Source: Flavobacterium gillisiae
Lineage (GTDB): Bacteria; Bacteroidota; Bacteroidia; Flavobacteriales; Flavobacteriaceae
Direction of reading: 5' to 3'
NCBI RefSeq assembly: GCF_900107635.1
Contig: NZ_FNRD01000012.1
Coordinates: forward strand, 62,001 to 126,000
DNA length: 64,000 nt
Each line of letters starts with the position of its first letter. Within the stretch, counting starts at the first letter, position 1. The notes under the pieces were generated by a model, which saw nothing but the letters and a program-made list of their open reading frames with translations, searched no databases and had not been told where the DNA came from. This document shows, in pieces, positions 18,298-25,933 of this stretch. The position numbers and the translations under genes were made by a program.

Positions 18298-19641
18298 ATG
18301 AATCAAGTAATCAAACTAGTCTTTATTTTCTGTTGTGCATTCCTTTCGGTTTTGCAAACACGCGCTCAAAAAAGTGAGAATAATGGGAAAGCCAGTCCTT
18401 TATATCAAAACAACCCAAAACTGGATTGGTTTCGCGATGCCAAGCTGGGCTTGTTTATGCACTGGGGACCATCCAGTGTAAAAGGAACTGAAATAAGCTG
18501 GTCGAGGCAGGATCATCCTTTCGATCATCCTGGAGAAGGACCATTTGTACCTAATGACGAATATGACAACCTATATAAAAGTTTTAATCCGCTAAAATTT
18601 GATGCTGATGAATGGATGAAACTGGCGAAAAAAGCAGGTTTTAGATACGTTGTTTTTACGACAAAACACCACGATGGATTTTCAAACTGGCACACCAAAC
18701 TCAGGGATTATAACATTGCAAATACCCCATTTAAACGCGATATCTGCAAAGAGCTTTCCGATGCTGCTCATAAATATGGTTTGAAACTGGGATGGTACTA
18801 TTCAACCCGAGACTGGTCGCATCCCGATTACCTGGTGGGTGATAATAAAAAATATAACGATTTTTATGAAGGACAGGTGCGTGAGCTGCTAACCAATTAC
18901 GGGAAAGTAGATATTGTTTGGTTCGATCATGTGGCCGGCAACTGGGGCGATTACACCTTTCAGCAATTGTTCGATATGATGTATTCGCTTCAAGGGAAAA
19001 CCCTTTTGGTAAATGACCGTGGAGCCAGATTTGTGAAAGGAGCGAAGGATGCTCCCCCAAGTGAAGAACTTCAGAAACTGGTAGAGGGCGATTTTGATAC
19101 ACCTGAGCAAAAAATCGGTAAGTTCCAAACCGATCAGGCATGGGAGTCGTGCATGACCATGACCAAATGTGTTGATGGGGGCGGCTGGTCGTACCGTCCT
19201 GATGGAAAAACCATGCCGTTCAAAGAAGTCATTCAAACGCTGGTTCAAACAGTAACTGGCGATGGGAACCTGCTACTCAATGTGGGTCCGCTCCCAACCG
19301 GAGAATTTCCTGCCGACCAAATTGCTATTCTTAAAAAAATAGGGAAATGGCTTCTAAAGAACGGAGAAAGCATTTATGGAACACGTGGTGGCCCGATTGC
19401 TAATGGAGAATGGGGAGGAATGACTTTCAAGGGAAATAAAATTTACTTGCATATTTTGAAATGGCCTGAAGATGGTTCGCCACTCGTATTACCAACACTT
19501 GATAAAAAAATAGTTAGCAGTAAAGGATTAAATGTGAAGAATCCTGTTGTTAAACAAACTTCAAAAGGAACTGAAATTGATTTGCATGCGAACAAGAGGG
19601 ATGAAATTGATTCAATAATTGTTTTGGAAATAAATAAATAA
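18298..19641 (+). CDS. Alpha-L-fucosidase, GH29
   Basis: 447 residues with Sec signal (cleavage near TRAQ). GH29 landmarks in order: LDWFRDAKLGLFMHWGPSS (41-60), FTTKHHDGFSNW (120-131), GWYYSTRDWSHPDY, and KVDIVWFDH with nucleophile Asp210. It hydrolyses terminal alpha-L-fucosyl linkages, probably in the periplasm. Its base composition is visibly richer in G+C than the flanks, with many C/G third positions, which suggests recent acquisition. The ATG sits just after a motif shared with the GH106 upstream region. Its stop overlaps the start of galE by one base (TAATG). Confidence 0.95.
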   Translation: MNQVIKLVFIFCCAFLSVLQTRAQKSENNGKASPLYQNNPKLDWFRDAKLGLFMHWGPSSVKGTEISWSRQDHPFDHPGEGPFVPNDEYDNLYKSFNPLKFDADEWMKLAKKAGFRYVVFTTKHHDGFSNWHTKLRDYNIANTPFKRDICKELSDAAHKYGLKLGWYYSTRDWSHPDYLVGDNKKYNDFYEGQVRELLTNYGKVDIVWFDHVAGNWGDYTFQQLFDMMYSLQGKTLLVNDRGARFVKGAKDAPPSEELQKLVEGDFDTPEQKIGKFQTDQAWESCMTMTKCVDGGGWSYRPDGKTMPFKEVIQTLVQTVTGDGNLLLNVGPLPTGEFPADQIAILKKIGKWLLKNGESIYGTRGGPIANGEWGGMTFKGNKIYLHILKWPEDGSPLVLPTLDKKIVSSKGLNVKNPVVKQTSKGTEIDLHANKRDEIDSIIVLEINK

Positions 19642-20648
19642 TGAAAATATTAGTAACGGGAGGCTTAGGCTTTATAGGCTCGCATGTTGTTGCAGAGCTT
19701 CAGAATGAAGGCTTTGAAGTGGTTATTATAGATAATCTTTCAAATTCAACAATAGATGTTTTAGAAGGTATAATTGCTATAACGGGTATTGAACTTGTTT
19801 TTGAAAAAATTGACTTAAGAGATAAATCATTGGTAGTCGATTTTTTTAAAAGACATCATGATATTAACGGCGTGATTCACTTTGCGGCTTCAAAAGCTGT
19901 TGGAGAAAGTGTTGAACTGCCTTTATTGTATTATGAAAACAATCTTAACACCTTGATTTATTTGCTGCAGGAACTCCAAAAGAAAGAATCTGCAAATTTC
20001 ATTTTTAGTTCTTCCTGTACAGTATATGGACAGGCAGATTCGCTTCCAATAACAGAATCAGCACCCATAAAAAAAGCAGCATCGCCTTATGGAAATACAA
20101 AACAAATAGGGGAAGAAATTATTTTGGATACATGTAAAGTTGTCCCTAACTTAAATGCGATTGCTTTGCGGTATTTTAATCCGATTGGAGCTCATGAATC
20201 TATAAGAATTGGAGAGCTGCCATTGGGTACACCTCAAAACTTAGTACCATTTATTACACAGACAGCCATCGGTAAAAGAACGCAGTTATCTGTTTTTGGA
20301 GATGATTATCCGACTGAGGATGGCACCTGTGTTAGAGACTATATCCATGTAGTAGATTTAGCTAAGGCACATGTGATGGCTCTTACACGATTGATTAATG
20401 GTTCTAATAAAGACAATTTTGAAGTATTTAATATTGGGACAGGTAAAGGGAGTTCTGTACTTGAAGTAATCCATACTTTTGAAGAGGTTTCAGGTAAAAA
20501 ACTGAATTACAAGATCGTTGGGCGACGAGAAGGCGATGTGATTTCAGCTTATGCCGATACCCATAAAGCAAATACTATTTTGAAATGGAATGCCAAGTTG
20601 AATTTAAAAGACGCATTGTTATCTGCCTGGAAGTGGGAGAATAAATAA
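19641..20648 (+). CDS. galE: UDP-glucose 4-epimerase
   Basis: 335 residues, extended SDR fold, cytoplasmic. TGGLGFIGSH (6-15) is the NAD-binding GxxGxxG loop; the IFSSSCTVYG segment supplies the catalytic Ser/Thr (about 124-127); Tyr150 and Lys154 form YxxxK; ALRYFNPIGAH and the C-terminal RRxGDV block are standard GalE. It interconverts UDP-galactose and UDP-glucose, the last step that feeds galactose into glycolysis. The ATG overlaps the fucosidase stop, so translation is probably coupled. This is an odd partner for a fucosidase but logical in a galactan locus. Confidence 0.95.
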   Translation: MKILVTGGLGFIGSHVVAELQNEGFEVVIIDNLSNSTIDVLEGIIAITGIELVFEKIDLRDKSLVVDFFKRHHDINGVIHFAASKAVGESVELPLLYYENNLNTLIYLLQELQKKESANFIFSSSCTVYGQADSLPITESAPIKKAASPYGNTKQIGEEIILDTCKVVPNLNAIALRYFNPIGAHESIRIGELPLGTPQNLVPFITQTAIGKRTQLSVFGDDYPTEDGTCVRDYIHVVDLAKAHVMALTRLINGSNKDNFEVFNIGTGKGSSVLEVIHTFEEVSGKKLNYKIVGRREGDVISAYADTHKANTILKWNAKLNLKDALLSAWKWENK

Positions 20649-20714
20649 CATGTAAAGAAACTAAAAACTAGTTGTATTTTTTATTACTAATCAACATATA
20701 CCAGTATAATACAG

Positions 20715-20761
20715 AAATCAAAAAACTAAAATACTTTGTTGCGTTAGAACGTTGAATCCAA
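20715..20761 (+). repeat. 47-bp direct repeat, left copy
   Basis: 45 of 47 bases match 23571-23617, same orientation. The shared core includes TTTGTTGCGTTAGAACGTTG. It ends 40 bp before the GH106 start codon. Confidence 0.9.
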
Positions 20762-20801
20762 GTACTCAAATACAAAACGAAGAATTATAAATAAATATCC
20801 T

Positions 20802-23312
20802 ATGAGAAAAATTACTTTTATTATCACTTGTTTTACTGTTTTAATAGTTACTTCACTTCATGCACAAGGTTTTAATGATAGCCTTACGAGAACTATAACT
20901 GATCCGGCCAAGGCTTTTCTAAATCCACCTGAAAGCGCAAAACCAGGAGTTTTATGGATGTGGATGGGATCAAATTTGAGCAAAGAAGGCATTACGAAAG
21001 ACTTGGAGGCATTGAAAAAAGCAGGATTTAACAGAACCACCATGTTTAGTCTTGCTGATATAACAACTCCATGGGCTGGCGAAATTAAAAATAGCCCAAC
21101 TCCTGAATTTATTTCATGGACTGAACCCTGGTGGAAACTCGTTCGGTATGCAGCCGAAGAATCAAAGCGCTTAGGCATGGACTTTGGTATGTTCAATGGC
21201 CCGGGCTATGAATCAAGTGGTGGCCCCTGGATATCACCTGAATTATCGATGCAGGAAATTTGTTTCAGCGAAACAAAAATAACGGGCAATACTAACACTA
21301 GGATACAATTGAAAAAACCTGAAGTAAATCCAATAGGTCATACTCCTTATCCCATCTACAATGGTGACAATGGTTTGGTAGAAATTCCGGAAGTAGCGGC
21401 CAGGAAAACTTTCTATAAAGATATTTGTGTGTTGGCACTTCCTGCAACAGGCATTGTGCCTTTGGAAAGTGTTATAGATATTTCAAAATTTATGCTACCC
21501 AATGGTGAATTGGATTGGACTGCACCCCCTGGCGAATGGATTATCTATAGGTTTGGGCATACTACTACAGGCACTTATATACAACCTGCTCAATGGAAAG
21601 CCACTGGCTTGGAATGTGATAAAATGAGTGAAGCTGCAGTTTCTTTTCATATCAATCATGTTATTACAGAGATAAAAAAACATTTGGGGGATTTAATCGG
21701 CACTGGATTTACGCATGTGCATTTTGATAGTTATGAAGCAGGCGATCCTTCCTGGACGCCCAAAATGAGTGAAGAATTTTCAGAACGAAGAGGTTACAAC
21801 CTTCTTCCATATCTACCCATATTTGCTGGTCGTACGATTAACAGCCATGAAGACTCAGTAAAACTCAAAGATGATTTTAATGCAACTATAAAAGACTTAC
21901 ATAAAGACATCTACTTTACCACGCTATCAAAAAAATTAAAAGAAAATGGCCTTACATTTTTATGTGAACCATACGGTGGCCCTTGGCGACAGAACGAAAT
22001 AATGCCTTTGATACATAATGTGATGACCGAATTTTGGACAAATGATGGAGAGTACGCCCCTTATGAACTTGATCCAACCGTGGCTGCATTAAGAAAATCC
22101 GGGCAAAATATTATTGAAGCTGAAGCATTTACAGGCCAACCCAGTGATAGCAAATGGAATGAAACGCCTGAATGGCTAAAACCCATTGGTGATGCAGCCT
22201 TTTGTGCGGGCGTAAACAATTTGGTTTTACACCGCTTTGTTCATCAGGCATGGGACGATAAATACAAACCTGCAGCTACAATGGGTCGTTGGGGAACACA
22301 CTTTGATCGCACTCAAACCTGGTGGGAGCCTGGTAAGGCAATGGTAAAATATTGGCAGCGGTGTCAGGCATTGTTGCAATGGGGGAGAATAGCTAAACCT
22401 GTTGAAAATGATCTGATAATTAGTACTAAGGATAGTATCACCGTAAATTCTATTCATCGGAAGGAAGGCAATACTAATATTTATTTCATTGCCAATACTT
22501 CAAGAAATACTGGAACAGCAACATGTACTTTCAAAGTGTCAGGGATGCAACCAGAACTGTGGAATCCTGTAACAGCAACCATGAAAGACCTTTTTCAATT
22601 TGTTGATAAAAATGGCTCAACTTCAGTGACAATACCATTTGATAAAGCACAAAGTTTTTTTATTGTTTTTCGAAAAAAACAGACTAGCTCTGTTTTAAGT
22701 AAAAAAAATGACTTCCCTTCAACTACACTATTAACCACATTAGAAGGAGCCTGGCAAGTGCAATTTGACAGTGCATGGGGTGGCCCAGCAAAACAAGTAG
22801 TATTTGATGATTTACAAGATTGGATAAATAATCATAACAAAGGCATTAAATATTATAGTGGAACAGCTGTTTATACCAAAACTTTCGACCTAACCGCTAA
22901 AGAATTTAAACAAACAGTTTTCCCAATATTTCTTGATTTAGGCGTTGTTAAAAATATCGCCCGTGTAATCTTGAATGGAAAAGATTTAGGAGTTGTGTGG
23001 ACTGCCCCCTGGCAAATTCAACTACCGCATGAAATATTAAAAAATTCGCATAATAAATTAGTTATTGAAGTCACCAATGTATGGGCAAACCGTCTAATTG
23101 GAGATGAACAAGAGCCATCTGATTCTAATTGGTTGCCGGGTCATATTGACAATGGAAAATATTTAAAAGAATTTCCTGAATGGTTTTTAAAAAAACAACC
23201 CCGCCCATCAAAAAACAGGTATTGTTTTACAACCTGGAATTATTTTACTAAAGAATCTGAGCTGTCAAGTTCTGGTCTGTTAGGTCCGGTGCAGATAATT
23301 ATGGAGGAATGA
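20802..23312 (+). CDS. GH106-like alpha-L-rhamnosidase, apparently lacking an internal domain
   Basis: 836 residues with Sec signal (cleavage after LHAQ). The N-terminal half matches GH106: FLNPPESAKPGVLWMWMGSN, EGITKDLEALKKAGF, FNGPGYESSGGPWISPEL, and EAFTGQPSDSKW with putative catalytic acids. The C-terminus carries the family beta-sandwich: FLDLGVVKNIARVILNGKDL then GVVWTAPW, and EVTNVWANRLIGDEQ. GH106 proteins are usually 1000-1100 residues; here QRCQALLQWGRI is followed almost at once by VNSIHRKEGNTNIYFIANTS, so the glutaminase-like middle module appears absent. Whether the protein is active is uncertain. The gene is bracketed by 47-bp direct repeats. It would remove terminal rhamnose. 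Confidence 0.82.
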   Translation: MRKITFIITCFTVLIVTSLHAQGFNDSLTRTITDPAKAFLNPPESAKPGVLWMWMGSNLSKEGITKDLEALKKAGFNRTTMFSLADITTPWAGEIKNSPTPEFISWTEPWWKLVRYAAEESKRLGMDFGMFNGPGYESSGGPWISPELSMQEICFSETKITGNTNTRIQLKKPEVNPIGHTPYPIYNGDNGLVEIPEVAARKTFYKDICVLALPATGIVPLESVIDISKFMLPNGELDWTAPPGEWIIYRFGHTTTGTYIQPAQWKATGLECDKMSEAAVSFHINHVITEIKKHLGDLIGTGFTHVHFDSYEAGDPSWTPKMSEEFSERRGYNLLPYLPIFAGRTINSHEDSVKLKDDFNATIKDLHKDIYFTTLSKKLKENGLTFLCEPYGGPWRQNEIMPLIHNVMTEFWTNDGEYAPYELDPTVAALRKSGQNIIEAEAFTGQPSDSKWNETPEWLKPIGDAAFCAGVNNLVLHRFVHQAWDDKYKPAATMGRWGTHFDRTQTWWEPGKAMVKYWQRCQALLQWGRIAKPVENDLIISTKDSITVNSIHRKEGNTNIYFIANTSRNTGTATCTFKVSGMQPELWNPVTATMKDLFQFVDKNGSTSVTIPFDKAQSFFIVFRKKQTSSVLSKKNDFPSTTLLTTLEGAWQVQFDSAWGGPAKQVVFDDLQDWINNHNKGIKYYSGTAVYTKTFDLTAKEFKQTVFPIFLDLGVVKNIARVILNGKDLGVVWTAPWQIQLPHEILKNSHNKLVIEVTNVWANRLIGDEQEPSDSNWLPGHIDNGKYLKEFPEWFLKKQPRPSKNRYCFTTWNYFTKESELSSSGLLGPVQIIMEE

Positions 23313-23678
23313 ATTCAAATGAAATAAAAACTGTGTCCAACATGGCATAAATTTAATTGCGGCAGAAGCACTAATTTTAAAGGGTTGTACTTAAATTAAA
23401 AGGCGGTACGGCTTGAAAGGAAAGTGCTTCGGAATCCCCAACTAAACTCATGCATATCATTAGGCAACATTAGAAAGACTGTACTTTCCTGAAATAGGTT
23501 GACTAAAAATTATAGCTTATAAAACCCCTAAAGAAATAATGCAACATGAACTAAAAATTGTAACTTAGTAAAATCAACAAACTAAAACACTTTGTTGCGT
23601 TAGAACGTTGAATCCAATTTGTTTAAAAACTAATTTGTAAATACATCGCTCGTTTTAATAACTGTAGAAAATATAAAA
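23313..23678. other. Intergenic region with a G+C-richer island and the second direct repeat
   Basis: No gene. About 23376-23500 is less A+T rich than its surroundings and can pair AGGAAAGT with ACTTTCCT across a loop of roughly 60 nt. The right 47-bp repeat copy lies at 23571-23617. I cannot assign the island to a known RNA or element. Confidence 0.4.
23571..23617 (+). repeat. 47-bp direct repeat, right copy
   Basis: Same orientation as 20715-20761, two mismatches in 47. The pair brackets one gene, and the copies begin 2856 bp apart. Confidence 0.9.
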
Positions 23679-23718
23679 AAATGATTTGGATTTATTACTA
23701 AACCAAATCATTTTTTAA
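23679..23718. terminator. Bidirectional terminator after GH51
   Basis: AATGATTTGG (23680-23689) pairs perfectly with CCAAATCATT (23703-23712) around a 13-nt loop, with A-run before and T-run after. It serves the minus-strand GH51 gene ending at 23774 and could also stop plus-strand transcripts from GH106. Confidence 0.85.
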
Positions 23719-23773
23719 TACTTACACCGTTTTTGGTACAATGTCGGTTTCAATATAAGTTTTATGGTGAAAC

Positions 23774-25801
23774 TTATATTTTTACTTTTATAACATTCAT
23801 AGATTGACTTGGTAATTCAATCTTTATTTCTCCTCCTTTAATTTCAAAGTCTATTGTTTTTAACCCAATATTCTGAGGATTATCAAAAGAATTTTCTGAA
23901 GCTAAATCATCATTTTTTAAAGATGTAATAATTCCTTTTCTATTTATAGAAGCTCCTTTTAATGAAATAACTAAAGTCTGTTTTCCTTTACTTGTATTTA
24001 CGGCTTTGATGATGAGTTCATTTGTATTTATATCTTTTACAGCTGATGCATATAAATCATGCTGCCCTGTTAAGGGTTTACCATCCTCGGTTATTGCTAA
24101 CAAATCGGTTCCTGGATTATTTGCATATAATTTTTGAACATAATAACTTGGTGTTCCGTAAGACTGTAAATTATTAAACCAAATTAAATCTGGTGTCCAT
24201 TGCCAACCATCAGCATGTGCCATTAAAGGCGCATAAGATGTTAACGTTACCACTTCTGCATTACGTTCTAAGCCTGTCATAAATGCCGCCTCAGACAAAG
24301 CACATTCCCAGTTGTTTTTATTCTCTGGGCTTGTGGTTCCTATACTTTGCGCCGCATATTCTCCAGCAAAAACTTTTGGTCCTTTTCTATCATAATTGTC
24401 ATATCTAGTGGCATTTTCTCTAAACCAATTTGGTGCTGCATAGTAATGCTCATCAACAATTTCTACATTTAATTTCTTTAGTTCTTCCCAGCCATAATCA
24501 AAATAGTCACCTTCTGGGAATGGTCCACTTCCGGAAACAATTACAATTTCTGGATATCTAGACTTAATTGATTTTTCAAAAACTTTGTATCGCTCTATAT
24601 AGGCTGGCCCCCATTGCTCGTTTCCAATCCCTATATATTTCATGTTAAAAGGCTCTGGGTGTCCCATACCTGCTCTTATTTTACCCCATTGACTTGTAAC
24701 ACTCCCGTTAGCAAATTCAATTAAATCAAGAGCGTCTTGTACATAAGGTTCTAATTGATCCAATGGGACTAATTCGCCCGTGATGAATTGACAAGCTACT
24801 CCACAACTTAGAATTGGCAAAGGAGTTGCACCTAGATCTTCAGATAATTGAAAATATTCAAAGAAACCGATACCGAAACTTTGGTAATAATCAGGAGCTG
24901 GTCTGTGTTTAAAATTGGTATTCCATAGGTTTATCAATAGTTCTCTATCTTCAATATTTCCAATTGTTTTTTTCCATTGGTATCGTTTATCCAACGCTGT
25001 ACCTTCTACGATACAACCGCCCGGAAACCTTAAAAACCCTGGATTCATTCCATCCAATAACTCAACAATATCTTTACGGAGTCCTTTCTTTCTACCTTTC
25101 CAGGTGTCTTCAGGAAATAACGAAATCATATCTAAATTAATTACACCCGAGCCCTCAAAGGTAATTTTCAGTTTTGCTTTCAAAACCGTTTTTGTTGCAA
25201 TTAATTGTGCTTGGTAGTTTTTCCAGCCACTATGATCTACTGAGATTGATGTTTCACCAACTACAGCTCCTGTTTCTTCTATAAATTGGAATTTTATTTT
25301 TTTAATGTTTCCACGCTGTTTTGCAGCATCTATAGTCAAGTTGTATTTGGCATCTATTTTTATACCCATACTTCTAAACCCTTCGTTAATTAACTCATAT
25401 TTAGAACCATTAACTTTTACACTTGCATAGTTATGATTGCTATTCTCCTCTGAATTTTTTACAATGCTCAAAATTCCAGACTCTTTATTAAACTTATGGA
25501 TGTCGCTATTTGGTTGTAGCCATCCTGTTTTTGGTTGCGGGAACTCGAATGAACGGTTCTTTATCATTTCGGCGTACAAACCACCATCAGCGGCAAAATT
25601 GATGTCCTCAAAGAATATTCCATACATAGTTGGCTGAATTTTAACTCCTGTTTCTTTAAAATCCACTACCAAACTTCTGGATTCGTTGGGTGTTAAAGCT
25701 GTTTCAGAAATTGAACTATCCTCGCCTTTATCTTTACAACTAAATAACCCAACTATAAGTAAAGCTGTTACAAGGATAAGTTTTAAATTTGATTTTCTCA
25801 T
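23774..25801 (-). CDS. Alpha-L-arabinofuranosidase, GH51
   Basis: 675 residues; lipoprotein signal VGLFSCKDK (Cys22). MYGIFFEDINFAADGGLYAE (59-78) and GFLRFPGGC (255-263) are GH51 hallmarks. The acid/base is Glu395 in GIGNEQWGP and the nucleophile Glu481 in AGEYAAQS. Residues about 90-230 form an inserted carbohydrate-binding-like beta-sandwich, and a C-terminal beta-domain completes the enzyme. It releases arabinofuranose from arabinan or arabinogalactan side chains. Downstream of GH116 on the same strand with 128 bp between, and closed by a strong terminator. Confidence 0.95.
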   Translation of the reverse strand: MRKSNLKLILVTALLIVGLFSCKDKGEDSSISETALTPNESRSLVVDFKETGVKIQPTMYGIFFEDINFAADGGLYAEMIKNRSFEFPQPKTGWLQPNSDIHKFNKESGILSIVKNSEENSNHNYASVKVNGSKYELINEGFRSMGIKIDAKYNLTIDAAKQRGNIKKIKFQFIEETGAVVGETSISVDHSGWKNYQAQLIATKTVLKAKLKITFEGSGVINLDMISLFPEDTWKGRKKGLRKDIVELLDGMNPGFLRFPGGCIVEGTALDKRYQWKKTIGNIEDRELLINLWNTNFKHRPAPDYYQSFGIGFFEYFQLSEDLGATPLPILSCGVACQFITGELVPLDQLEPYVQDALDLIEFANGSVTSQWGKIRAGMGHPEPFNMKYIGIGNEQWGPAYIERYKVFEKSIKSRYPEIVIVSGSGPFPEGDYFDYGWEELKKLNVEIVDEHYYAAPNWFRENATRYDNYDRKGPKVFAGEYAAQSIGTTSPENKNNWECALSEAAFMTGLERNAEVVTLTSYAPLMAHADGWQWTPDLIWFNNLQSYGTPSYYVQKLYANNPGTDLLAITEDGKPLTGQHDLYASAVKDINTNELIIKAVNTSKGKQTLVISLKGASINRKGIITSLKNDDLASENSFDNPQNIGLKTIDFEIKGGEIKIELPSQSMNVIKVKI

Positions 25802-25864
25802 TTATTTAATTAATTAATTTATTTTACAATGTCGGCTCATATATCAAAATATTTTTAATAATGA

Positions 25865-25933
25865 CTATGCTGTACATATTAGGATGCTAATAAATAACGC
25901 TACTACGGTTACAGTTAATTTAAAATTTTTCAT
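25865..25933 (-). pseudogene. 22-codon signal-peptide-only frame
   Basis: MKNFKLTVTVVALFISIL then ICTA and a stop: a complete Sec signal with nothing after it. Its ATG overlaps the GH116 stop (ATGA), as in coupled genes. It looks like the head of a deleted secreted-protein gene; a chance frame is less likely given its signal-like pattern. Confidence 0.4.

Noticed and set aside
18731..19248. Long antisense open frames (119 and 136 codons) inside the fucosidase gene
   Set aside because: GH29 motifs are intact on the plus strand across the whole span; the antisense frames follow from its higher G+C content and look like no family.
20715..23617. Integron attC sites as explanation for the repeats around GH106
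   Set aside because: GTTGAAT fits GTTRRRY, but there is no matching inverse core, no paired L boxes and no integrase nearby.
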